Below, in pieces: positions 1 to 5,868 of a DNA stretch of 6,787 nt; position 1 is the stretch's first letter; each line of letters begins with the position of its first letter. The stretch lies in NCBI GenBank assembly GCA_017964055.1, contig JAGCSS010000187.1:1-6787 (forward strand). The letters are read 5' to 3'. The DNA comes from Lachnospiraceae bacterium (GTDB lineage Bacteria > Bacillota > Clostridia > Lachnospirales > Lachnospiraceae). Position numbers and translations under genes: made by a program. The notes beneath the pieces were generated by a model. That model was not told the DNA's origin and did no database searches. It saw only the letters and a list, made by a program, of their open reading frames with translations.

Positions 1-1
1 C

Positions 2-379
2 ATGATCGACGAGATCGAGGACGAGATCGACGATAAGGCCGAGGACCTTGCTGATATGCTCGATGTAAGCGAGAGCGATCTCAAGAAGGTGCTCAAGGAC
101 TACATCAAGTATCTCAAGAGCTTCAAGAAGATCAAGATCACAGCCGGCTACAAGGTTAGAGGCCAGTACATCTTAAAGAACGGCGGCGATGAGATCAACA
201 AGACCGACAAGATCACGATGTACATCGTTAAGATGAACGGCAACTGGGTTATCTTATCCACAAAGAACGGCGAGAAGTTCCGCTTCGATTCCGACAAGAA
301 GTCATATGATAGGGTCAGATTCCTTCACGACTACATCAATATCTTCTACGAGAATGCCGCAGCACCCAGCCTTTTCTAA
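2..379 (+). CDS. 3' end of an acidic hypothetical protein (partial)
   Basis: The reading frame is open from the left edge and stops with TAA at 377-379, leaving 125 visible residues. The ATG at position 2 is probably internal, since no ribosome binding site can be seen and the gene most likely begins upstream. The first 25 or so residues are very acidic and look helical. They include a 4-codon near-duplication: an 11-bp direct repeat at 8-18 and 20-30, encoding Asp-Glu-Ile-Glu/Asp. The rest alternates Lys/Ile/Tyr-rich strand-like stretches with a MYIVKMNGNWVILS segment. That segment resembles the last strands of small NTF2-like or DUF4878-like domains of exported clostridial proteins ('x-V-x-K-x-[DN]G-x-W'). 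No membrane helix is visible. A strong terminator follows 20 nt after the stop, so this is the last gene of its unit. The family hint is weak and the function unknown. Confidence 0.7.
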   Translation: MIDEIEDEIDDKAEDLADMLDVSESDLKKVLKDYIKYLKSFKKIKITAGYKVRGQYILKNGGDEINKTDKITMYIVKMNGNWVILSTKNGEKFRFDSDKKSYDRVRFLHDYINIFYENAAAPSLF

Positions 380-398
380 AGCTTTCACGTGATATTTC

Positions 399-437
399 CG
401 GGCAGGATCCTCAGGGTCCTGCCCGATTTGCTTTTTA
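399..437 (+). terminator. Rho-independent terminator after the partial first gene
   Basis: CGGGCAGGA (399-407) pairs perfectly with TCCTGCCCG (417-425). The stem can extend inward by a T-G wobble and two C-G pairs (408-410 with 414-416), leaving the triloop TCA. The stem is followed by ATTTGCTTTTT. This is a canonical strong terminator 20 nt after the stop codon. Its T-rich tail overlaps the possible -35 element of the next gene. Confidence 0.9.
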
Positions 438-456
438 AAAACGGATAGTGTATACT
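428..456 (+). promoter_or_regulatory. Possible sigma-A promoter for the 499-1116 gene
   Basis: TTGCTT (428-433) and TATACT (451-456) are separated by exactly 17 bp. The -10 matches consensus at 5 of 6 positions; the -35 matches only TTG. Predicted start of transcription is near 463, giving a leader of about 36 nt before the ATG at 499. The promoter sits directly behind a strong terminator, where an independent gene would need one. Confidence 0.5.
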
Positions 457-485
457 TGTCCGCAGCAAATCAAGGAGAGACACCA

Positions 486-493
486 AGGGAGAG
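486..493 (+). promoter_or_regulatory. Ribosome binding site fixing the start at 499
   Basis: AGGGAGAG lies 5 nt before the ATG at 499. It decides against the upstream in-frame GTG at 448, which would add 17 residues, place basic and polar sequence ahead of a good signal peptide, and overlap the predicted -10 element. Confidence 0.7.
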
Positions 494-498
494 ATAAA

Positions 499-1116
499 AT
501 GAAAAGCAACAGCAATATCAGGATGATCGTAACGGCCCTGCTCGCGGCCGTGATAATGGCGCTGCTTCCGGCAGCGGGAGTGCGGGCGGACGAGGACTTC
601 ACGCCGAAGTACAGTGACGAAGAGCTGTATAAGATATACGACGAGCTGATCGCGGAATACATGAACGACAACGATCCCGATGCGGTATTTGCCGTGACGG
701 GCATAGGAGTCGGAGGAACCGTGATCAACGGAGAGCTCACCGGATTCGGAGAGAGCGGCCTCGAAAAAAGGGTTGTCGTTACGGTCAGATATCAGTACTA
801 TGAGGAGTACAAAAAGAAGATAGAGGACAAATACGGCGACGCCGTTTACGTTGAGTATTCGGAGAGCTCAAAGGCCGAGTACGAATCGCAGGATATTTCG
901 TTCGATGACGGAACGGGCACTGCCGCGGATCCCGCAGCGAACGCGGGAACGGCCGATCAGGCGCGCATCGCCGAGGGCGAGAGCGAACACGGCACCGGAA
1001 CTTCGGCAAAGGCTCAGATCATCGTAGGCGTGATCCTTGCTGCGGCTGCCGCTATCGCGATCTGCTTCTACGTTAAAAAGAACAGAAAGCCTGTAAAGAA
1101 GGGCAAAAAGAAATAA
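499..1116 (+). CDS. Small exported membrane-anchored protein, function unknown
   Basis: The product is 205 residues. Residues 1-30 are a signal peptide: a basic start, a hydrophobic core around 10-26, and a probable signal peptidase I site after Val-Arg-Ala, with the mature protein beginning Asp-Glu-Asp-Phe. Residues 31-130 form an acidic, aromatic-rich region with a helical DEELYKIYDELIAEYM segment, then glycine-rich and strand-like parts (GIGVGG at about 68-73, RVVVTVRYQYYEEYKKK at about 91-107). Residues 131-172 are a low-complexity Gly/Ala/Thr/Asp/Glu linker. Residues 173-192 are a single membrane helix, followed by a lysine/arginine-rich tail to the end. This predicts a type I protein, N-terminus outside, with a short basic cytoplasmic tail. 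It resembles a sortase-substrate layout, but I see no LPXTG-type motif before the helix. It appears monocistronic, between a terminator upstream and a two-way terminator downstream. I do not recognise the family and assign no function. Confidence 0.85.
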   Translation: MKSNSNIRMIVTALLAAVIMALLPAAGVRADEDFTPKYSDEELYKIYDELIAEYMNDNDPDAVFAVTGIGVGGTVINGELTGFGESGLEKRVVVTVRYQYYEEYKKKIEDKYGDAVYVEYSESSKAEYESQDISFDDGTGTAADPAANAGTADQARIAEGESEHGTGTSAKAQIIVGVILAAAAAIAICFYVKKNRKPVKKGKKK

Positions 1117-1120
1117 AAAC

Positions 1121-1167
1121 ATCCCCGCAGGGACCGGTGTGAGAGCACCGAACGTGTCTGCGGGGAT
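1121..1167. terminator. Bidirectional terminator between convergent genes
   Basis: ATCCCCGCAG (1121-1130) pairs perfectly with CTGCGGGGAT (1158-1167). Nested inside, CGGTG (1135-1139) pairs with CACCG (1146-1150) around the loop TGAGAG. The + strand exit is ATTGTTTTA and the - strand exit is GTTTTTATTT, so it can serve both genes. It starts 4 nt after the 499-1116 stop and ends 6 nt before the end of the convergent 1174-2484 gene. Confidence 0.9.
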
Positions 1168-1173
1168 ATTGTT

Positions 1174-2484
1174 TTACTTACGCGATTTAATGAGGTTTTT
1201 CAGGTCGGCTGCGGTGCAGTCGGTCAGGTCCGAAAGCCTGATCGGCATTATCTGGGAATCGCCGAGGAATATATAGAGCGTGTCGCTCCAGGTGCGGACT
1301 GCGGTAACCTGGCCGTAGATGTACTCGCTCGCGCTCGGAAGGCCGGTGACCTTGAAGAACTCATCGTAGAATCTGAAGGTCGGCTTGGGACCGGATTTAA
1401 CGTCATAGCGCTTTTTCAGGGCATCCTTTGCCTTGTCGGCGGCGGAGTAGTGCATGTAGAGCAGTACCACGATGAAGATGCCGAGAACGATCACATGCAG
1501 GAGCTGCGCCTGCAGAAGTTTGGATATCGTTACAACGGCCAGTATGCCGACCAGTATGACGAAGGTGGGCTCGGGACAGATCCATGCCCTGAACATGCCG
1601 AGACGCTCGAAGAGCGCTTCGTCGTAGCTCGTGGTGATCGTGTAGGTCGGAGGAGCGCTCATGTCTACCTCTCCGGCAGCCATCCTCTCACGGAAAGCCG
1701 TCATTGCGTCGGAAACCTGCTTTGCCTTTTTGTCACGCCTCTTTCCGAGGAAAACGAACAGGAAGATCACGAGAGCGATGAGGACAACAAATACGATTAT
1801 GATGACGATGAGCTTGAGCCTTGCCACGCGTACCAGCTCCTCGTATTCCTCGGGGGTGAGGACCTTTGAGAATGAGACGCCGGAAACGATCTTGCGCAGG
1901 AAGCTCTCGTCGCCGTCCCCTTTTCCTTCGGTGAAAGTGTCGAACTGGAGCATCTCGCCGTTGATTATCGTGCCGTAGATGACCTCGGAGCAGGGATTCT
2001 CGGTAGAGCGTGCGTCTATAAAGATCCTGACGAACGGAAGCCCGTTCAGGTCACGGCTCACGCTGAACTCGGGCGGGAGCGCGGTGCTCTGGGACGAGGC
2101 TGACGACATCGCGTTGTTCATGTAATCGAGGATGTCGCTGTCGCTCATGCCTGCAAAGGAAAAAACATCCGCGGTGCTCGAGGTGCGGTTGGCGATCAGG
2201 TTGACCGTAAGCTTGCTCGAAAGCTCGTAAAACGAAGCCACAACGCCCATGTCCTTAAAGGACTTGAGTGTCGTCGACGGATCGGCGATGCCGGCCTTCT
2301 GCCATATCTCGTCATACTGCGCGGTATCCTGCGTCATTATGAGGACATCGTCGTCAACGCTTATCTTAAGATAGTGTGTTTCGTTGTTAAACTCGGCTGC
2401 CGAAGCGCGTGCCGCGGGCGTTATCAGAAAAAAAGCCGCCGCGAGGATCAGCAGCGCCAGAGTCTTTATGCTGTTTTTTCGCAT
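1174..2484 (-). CDS. Membrane protein: extracytoplasmic domain fused to a YcxB-like C-terminal module
   Basis: The product is 436 residues. Residues 1-30 are a signal peptide (RKNS start, long Leu/Ala/Ile core, Ala-Ser-Ala-Ala near the cleavage point). Residues 31-220 are a soluble extracytoplasmic domain. Its last part (EVIYGTIINGEMLQFDTFT, then SFLRKIVSGVSFSK) is reminiscent of PsbP/Mog1-like folds, but that is only an impression. A strong helix at about 224-246 is followed by the basic GKRRDKK stop-transfer signal. After it, about 278-436 look like a whole YcxB-type protein: a short strand region (PPTYTITTSYDEALF), two hydrophobic helices (about 306-322 and 328-345), and a cytoplasmic domain (about 366-436) with the family's 'F-x-F-Y-D-E-F', aromatic LYIFLGDS and QIMPIRLSDL...LKNLIK pattern. 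YcxB-like proteins are common in Firmicutes and of unknown function. The ATG at 2484 has a weak site (AAAGAG, 6 nt upstream on the - strand). The gene is alone, transcribed divergently from the transporter. Structure is well supported; function is not known. Confidence 0.85.
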   Translation of the reverse strand: MRKNSIKTLALLILAAAFFLITPAARASAAEFNNETHYLKISVDDDVLIMTQDTAQYDEIWQKAGIADPSTTLKSFKDMGVVASFYELSSKLTVNLIANRTSSTADVFSFAGMSDSDILDYMNNAMSSASSQSTALPPEFSVSRDLNGLPFVRIFIDARSTENPCSEVIYGTIINGEMLQFDTFTEGKGDGDESFLRKIVSGVSFSKVLTPEEYEELVRVARLKLIVIIIVFVVLIALVIFLFVFLGKRRDKKAKQVSDAMTAFRERMAAGEVDMSAPPTYTITTSYDEALFERLGMFRAWICPEPTFVILVGILAVVTISKLLQAQLLHVIVLGIFIVVLLYMHYSAADKAKDALKKRYDVKSGPKPTFRFYDEFFKVTGLPSASEYIYGQVTAVRTWSDTLYIFLGDSQIMPIRLSDLTDCTAADLKNLIKSRK

Positions 2485-2524
2485 GATATTCTCTTTATCC
2501 CTTCGATAAAAAATTTCAATGAAT

Positions 2525-2553
2525 ACTTTATATTATAACCCGACGGTTGTCAA
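2525..2553 (-). promoter_or_regulatory. Sigma-A promoter for the 1174-2484 gene
   Basis: On the - strand a perfect TTGACA (2553-2548) is followed after 17 bp by TAAAGT (2530-2525). A better-looking TATAAT (2537-2532) lies in between, but only 10 bp from the -35, and no good -35 sits 17 bp behind it. The hexamer pair with 17-bp spacing is therefore preferred. The leader would be roughly 34 nt. Confidence 0.65.
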
Positions 2554-2566
2554 TCCGCGTAAATGC

Positions 2567-2595
2567 TTGAAAAAAGAGCGTTTTTGACGTAAAAT
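2567..2595 (+). promoter_or_regulatory. Sigma-A promoter for the transporter operon
   Basis: TTGAAA (2567-2572), a 17-bp spacer and TAAAAT (2590-2595) match consensus at five of six positions in each hexamer. Predicted start of transcription is near 2602, about 30 nt before the ATG at 2632. The -35 elements of this and the opposing promoter are only 13 bp apart (2554-2566), so one bound regulator could touch both. Confidence 0.75.
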
Positions 2596-2615
2596 ATTAA
2601 GAAGGCAACATAATT

Positions 2616-2622
2616 GAGGGGG
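2616..2622 (+). promoter_or_regulatory. Ribosome binding site fixing the transporter start at 2632
   Basis: GAGGGGG ends 9 nt before the ATG at 2632. An in-frame TTG at 2614 overlaps this site and has none of its own, so it is not the start. Confidence 0.8.
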
Positions 2623-2631
2623 CATAGCAAA

Positions 2632-4032
2632 ATGGGCGAAGCAAAACATCAGACGACCCGTCTCGAACGGGCCGCTTACAGCGCGTATTTTTTCGGACAG
2701 AACATATTCTATGTGATCATAGCCACATATGTTTCGACTTTCCTTCTGAACATGGGAATGAGCGAAGCGGTGGCGGCGGTAGTCTGCCTTGCGCCGCAGA
2801 TATGGGATATCATCAACGATATAGTTTTCGGCATCATCGTCGACAAGGCTAACCTTAAGGGCGGAAAGTTCCTGCCCTGGCTCAAGATCAGCTGGATATT
2901 CATTCCCGCGACCACGCTGCTGCTGTTCTTTATGCCGCAGGGCATGTCGCAGGGCAAGATGGCCGCATGGGTCATCGTAGCATACTCGCTCTGGTCGGTT
3001 GCGTATACGATGTGTGACACGCCTATTTTCGCGCTTTCCACGGCGATGAGCGAATATATCTCGGAACGTACGTCGATCCTTTCGGTCGGGCGTGTTTTCG
3101 CGACTGTGGGAGCCATAGTCGGCACACTCGGTATCGAAGCCCTCTACGGCAATGTCGGCTGGAGGACCACCGCGCTGATCTGCTCCGGACTGTCGATGCT
3201 GTGCATGTTCCCGATACTGATCCTCGGCAAGGAGCGCACCAAGGTTGACCGCGGTCCTTCGATACATTTTAAGGATCTGGCCGGGGCACTGGTCAAGAAT
3301 AAGTATCTGCTCATCTTTTATATATCGTTTTTGTTTGTGAGCGTAGCGAATTCGGTACAGATCATCGTTCCGATATTTGCGGAATATGTTCTGGGCAATA
3401 CCGATAAGGGGACCATCCTGCTCGCGATGGCCATGCTGCCCGCGGTAGTCCTGAGCTTCTTTATCCCGGCGCTCTGCAAAAAGTTCGACAAGTTTTTCAT
3501 ATATCTCGCTACCGTGATCATTTTTGCGGCGGCATCGCTGCTGCAGTTCTTTGTGGGCTATTCGAACGAGATACTGCTCGATGTGATCATGGCGATCAGG
3601 GGCGTCGGACTGATCGGAGTAGGAGTCATTGCCTACCTGTTCACCCCCGACTGCGTCGAGTACGGCCAGTATAAGAACGGTGTCCGCCAGGAGGGCATCT
3701 GCTTCGCGATACAGACCTTTGTTACCAAACTTTCGGGCAGCATCAACAATTCGATGTGTATGGCGATCCTGGCAGCTATGGGCTTTGTGGCAAAGAATGC
3801 GACCGATATCATCGTAAACGGCGAGCTGATCGGACATGAGGTCGATATGATCGGCAAATCGGCCTGCTGGTTCGTATTTACGATCGTTTCCGCGATCGGA
3901 CCGCTCGTGGCCCTTCCGATCCTGATCCTCGGCTATAAGCTCAGGGACAGGGATGTAGAGCTCATGACACTCTGCAACAACGGAGAGATTACGAAAGCCG
4001 ACTGTGAGTCACGGCTTTCGAGGCAATATTGA
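2632..4032 (+). CDS. GPH-family (MelB-like) sugar:cation symporter
   Basis: The 466-residue product has about 12 hydrophobic helices and the length usual for the glycoside-pentoside-hexuronide:cation symporter family of the major facilitator superfamily. It should import a sugar or glycoside across the cytoplasmic membrane with Na+ or H+. Family marks are clear. In helix 2, IWDIINDIVFG has Asp59 and Asp63 in the spacing of the MelB cation-site aspartates Asp55/Asp59. It is followed by the loop GGKFLPWL, as in MelB's WGKFxPW. In helix 4, YTMCDTPIFAL places Asp129 where MelB has its sugar-binding Asp124. Near residues 339-370, PDCVEYGQYKNGVRQEGI then FVTKLSGSIN match the conserved GPH segment, with Lys366 probably matching MelB Lys377. 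The helix-1 aspartate of MelB (Asp19) seems to be Gln or Asn here (GQN, 22-24), so the substrate may differ. The gene has its own promoter and is followed after 23 nt by the FecR-domain gene. No glycosidase lies nearby, so the substrate cannot be named. Confidence 0.92.
   Translation: MGEAKHQTTRLERAAYSAYFFGQNIFYVIIATYVSTFLLNMGMSEAVAAVVCLAPQIWDIINDIVFGIIVDKANLKGGKFLPWLKISWIFIPATTLLLFFMPQGMSQGKMAAWVIVAYSLWSVAYTMCDTPIFALSTAMSEYISERTSILSVGRVFATVGAIVGTLGIEALYGNVGWRTTALICSGLSMLCMFPILILGKERTKVDRGPSIHFKDLAGALVKNKYLLIFYISFLFVSVANSVQIIVPIFAEYVLGNTDKGTILLAMAMLPAVVLSFFIPALCKKFDKFFIYLATVIIFAAASLLQFFVGYSNEILLDVIMAIRGVGLIGVGVIAYLFTPDCVEYGQYKNGVRQEGICFAIQTFVTKLSGSINNSMCMAILAAMGFVAKNATDIIVNGELIGHEVDMIGKSACWFVFTIVSAIGPLVALPILILGYKLRDRDVELMTLCNNGEITKADCESRLSRQY
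3992..4020 (+). repeat. Inverted repeat at the 3' end of the transporter gene
   Basis: CGAAAGCCG (3992-4000) and CGGCTTTCG (4012-4020) form a perfect 9-bp stem around 11 nt. An alternative smaller hairpin, GACT/AGTC, sits in the middle (4000-4010). It lies inside the last codons of the transporter and ends 9 nt before its stop codon. No T-run follows, so it is not an intrinsic terminator. It could stabilise the upstream message, or mark a processing point between the two cistrons. Confidence 0.6.
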
Positions 4033-4040
4033 CACGCGCG

Positions 4041-4046
4041 AGGAGG
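4041..4046 (+). promoter_or_regulatory. Consensus ribosome binding site fixing the start at 4056
   Basis: AGGAGG ends 9 nt before the ATG at 4056. An in-frame TTG at 4029 overlaps the transporter stop and has no site, so 4056 is chosen. Confidence 0.85.
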
Positions 4047-4055
4047 CGCAAAGAT

Positions 4056-5777
4056 ATGGAATATAAGCAGCGAAGCACACAGTTTTTCGGCAGGAGCATA
4101 ACTGCGAAGGCGGGAGCGTTGATCGCCCTTATTCTCGCATTTATACTCTGCGTGCCCGAGGTTTCGTATGTACCGGGCATCATCGGCACGGTTGAGGTCG
4201 AGGCGGCGGTCAAGCTCAACACCAAGAAGCTTGTCATCGCACCCGGGCAGAGCTATACGATCTCGGTCAGCGGCTCGAAAAAGGATTTCACCTGGACGAC
4301 CGCCAATAAGGCCGTTGCGACGGTCAAAGCCGGGAGCAAGAAGTATCAGGGCGTGATAACCGGCGTCAAAGAGGGCGTGACTACGATCACCGCGACTCTC
4401 GGCAGCAAGTCCTACGAGTGCACCGTCGTAGTCAATGCGGAGGCGGAAGGCCCCGAGGCATACGGCGATACGCTTTCTTCGACAGGCTCGTTTAAGGACA
4501 TAACGATCTATGAGTGCAAGGGTGACAAAAATACCGTTTCACGCAGCGATAAGTCCCAGAAAAAGGCCAAAACCCTGACGGCGGCAAAGGATATGAAGCT
4601 CAAGAACGACGATTATCTGACCGTCGCTTCAAAGGGTCTCATGCGTCTGTGCATGGACGACGAAGAGTTCGTTTACATGGCATCGGGGACGGAGGCCGTT
4701 GTTTCAAAGGGATGGTTCAGCAGATCGAAGGTTGTCCTCGTAAAGGGCGAGATGATAGCAGAGGTCCAGAAGCATCTCGGAGAAGGCGAGAGCCTCAACA
4801 TCGTTACGCCGAATACGAGTATGGCGATCAGAGGCACGGTTGTAGCGGTCAAGAGCACGATCGACAAAAAGACCAAGAAAGTTACGACGGTCAATTATGT
4901 TCTTGAAGGAACCGCGGAAGTAACCTACACAGACAAAAAAGGCAAGACTCAGAAGGTTAAGCTGCAGGCCGGTGAGGGCATGAAGGTCCAGTCCTCCGCA
5001 AAGGGCAAGACATCTTCGAAAAAGACCGCTGATATCAGCGCGTTTAAGTTTACCGGCATCGATGTTACCGAGTTTAAGGGCGCGGACGGCCCCGTAGTGA
5101 TCGATACCGGAAAGCCCGGCGACGGTGACAATACAGGTACCGGAGATACGGCGGCTTCCGAGGTCGTTTATACCATTTCGGGCGGACAGCTTGAAGGCAA
5201 GGCCACGATACCGAATGTGACCAAGACCGACAGCGCGGCATATATCGGCAAATACTGGGGCATCACCGGTTACGAGAGCTTTGAGGAAGAGGAGATTGAA
5301 GGAGCCGCTCCGAGCGATTATCCCGATTGGTATTATACGGGTGACAGAGAGCCGATCTATGGCTGGATACCCTACGATAAGGACGGATTTGAGGGATACA
5401 TCTTCAATACCGACAAGATGGGCATACCGGTTTATTATGTGAGCGGCGATTCGGTCGACATTTTCACATCGGGCAGTCTGTTCTACAACGGGTGCTGGAT
5501 AAAGCTTGCTGCGGACGGAAAAGGCAGCTATAAATTTGACGCAACGATGACTAAGATCAGCGCTGCCGGCAGCCTGTATGATTCAAAGGTTTCGGGCACC
5601 GGATACGCCAGATACGTCGATAAAGTCGACTGGGAGTCGGTGAACGGCGGACTCGGAGGTTCGGAAGAGTACATGTACAACGCAGTCGGCAACAAAGCCA
5701 CGCTGAAAAAGGGCGTATGGCTGGCTCCGAGCATTCAGGGCAGCTCACCGTTCATCGTAGTGGTCGGCAACCCTTGA
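4056..5777 (+). CDS. Secreted BIG2 and FecR-domain protein
   Basis: The product is 573 residues. Residues 1-50 form a signal peptide or N-terminal anchor, with a basic start and a hydrophobic core at about 17-36. Cleavage near Val-Glu-Ala is plausible, and the Cys at 32 is not in a good lipobox. Residues 52-127 are a BIG2-type bacterial Ig-like domain: VKLNTKKLVIAPGQSYTI, a WTTANKAVATV strand pair, GVITGVKEGVTTITAT, and an ending CTVVV. Residues 185-310 look like a FecR domain: LKNDDYLTVASKG..LRLCM, VVLVKGEMIAEV, the typical SLNIVTPNTSMAIRGTVVAV segment, then YVLEGTAEVTY and LQAGEGMKV. A Gly/Asp/Thr linker at about 351-366 leads to an unrecognised Tyr/Gly/Trp-rich domain (369-573). FecR domains are best known from iron-transport sigma regulators. 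Here the domain lies outside the cell, and the N-terminal tail of about 19 residues is too short for an anti-sigma domain. The gene follows the sugar transporter by 23 nt, so they probably share a message. A surface-binding, scaffold or sensing role is inferred, not shown. Confidence 0.88.
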   Translation: MEYKQRSTQFFGRSITAKAGALIALILAFILCVPEVSYVPGIIGTVEVEAAVKLNTKKLVIAPGQSYTISVSGSKKDFTWTTANKAVATVKAGSKKYQGVITGVKEGVTTITATLGSKSYECTVVVNAEAEGPEAYGDTLSSTGSFKDITIYECKGDKNTVSRSDKSQKKAKTLTAAKDMKLKNDDYLTVASKGLMRLCMDDEEFVYMASGTEAVVSKGWFSRSKVVLVKGEMIAEVQKHLGEGESLNIVTPNTSMAIRGTVVAVKSTIDKKTKKVTTVNYVLEGTAEVTYTDKKGKTQKVKLQAGEGMKVQSSAKGKTSSKKTADISAFKFTGIDVTEFKGADGPVVIDTGKPGDGDNTGTGDTAASEVVYTISGGQLEGKATIPNVTKTDSAAYIGKYWGITGYESFEEEEIEGAAPSDYPDWYYTGDREPIYGWIPYDKDGFEGYIFNTDKMGIPVYYVSGDSVDIFTSGSLFYNGCWIKLAADGKGSYKFDATMTKISAAGSLYDSKVSGTGYARYVDKVDWESVNGGLGGSEEYMYNAVGNKATLKKGVWLAPSIQGSSPFIVVVGNP

Positions 5778-5787
5778 TCGGCGCCGA
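5778..5787. repeat. Perfect 10-bp palindrome after the FecR-domain gene
   Basis: TCGGCGCCGA begins immediately after the TGA stop and ends 6 bp before the -35 element of the aspS promoter. It is too short and lacks a T-run to be a terminator. It could be an operator half of the aspS promoter region or be chance. Confidence 0.35.
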
Positions 5788-5793
5788 AGGCTG

Positions 5794-5822
5794 TTGACAT
5801 GAATATGCGTGAGTGCTAAAAT
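5794..5822 (+). promoter_or_regulatory. Strong extended -10 promoter for aspS
   Basis: A perfect TTGACA (5794-5799) is followed after 17 bp by TAAAAT (5817-5822), which is preceded by TGC (5814-5816), making an extended -10. Transcription should start near 5829, giving a leader of about 96 nt. It is the best promoter in the window, as expected for a housekeeping synthetase gene. Confidence 0.85.
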
Positions 5823-5832
5823 CTACGCAGAT
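5803..5832. promoter_or_regulatory. Interrupted dyad around the aspS -10 element
   Basis: ATATGCGT (5803-5810) and ACGCAGAT (5825-5832) are inverted copies with one mismatch. The perfect TGCGT/ACGCA core arms flank the -10 and the predicted start site, with half-sites 19 bp apart. This position would suit a repressor operator. The arms are short, so chance is quite possible. Confidence 0.3.
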
Positions 5833-5836
5833 TACG

Positions 5837-5868
5837 GCAGGGGGAGTAATTGCCCCCTGCTTTCCATT
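5837..5868 (+). terminator. GC-rich hairpin in the aspS leader (terminator or attenuator)
   Basis: GCAGGGGG (5837-5844) pairs perfectly with CCCCCTGC (5853-5860) around AGTAATTG. The stem is followed only by TTTCCATT, an interrupted T-run, so it is a weak terminator at best. It is the only candidate terminator for the upstream FecR-domain operon, yet it lies downstream of the aspS promoter. It could therefore also dampen aspS transcription. GGCAGG (5836-5841) can instead pair with CCTGCC (5889-5894), which would break the hairpin. No T-box sequence or specifier-type leader is present, and the leader is far shorter than a T-box. Confidence 0.45.

Noticed and set aside
8..30. Two 11-bp GACGAGATCGA repeats at the left edge
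   Set aside because: They are in frame, with a 12-bp period, and encode a short acidic repeat. This is ordinary low-complexity coding sequence rather than a mobile or regulatory repeat.
448..498. GTG at 448 as the start of the small membrane protein
   Set aside because: It adds a polar, basic 17-residue stretch before a good signal peptide and overlaps the predicted -10. The ATG at 499 has a proper ribosome binding site.
1450..1869. A 139-residue + strand frame inside the YcxB-fusion gene
   Set aside because: Its acidic, His- and Tyr-rich composition mirrors the hydrophobic - strand gene. The - strand gene has a signal peptide, promoter and terminator, whereas this frame has none.
2533..3837. 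A 434-residue open frame on the - strand opposite the transporter
   Set aside because: It is rich in Arg, His, Asp, Gln and Tyr, with no recognisable domain or ribosome binding site. It lies fully across a clear GPH symporter, and it is the codon shadow of that gene.
4147..4155. Cys32 of the FecR-domain protein as a lipoprotein cysteine
   Set aside because: The preceding residues (Phe-Ile-Leu) do not fit a lipobox, which needs a small residue just before the cysteine. The hydrophobic core also continues to a later, better cleavage region.
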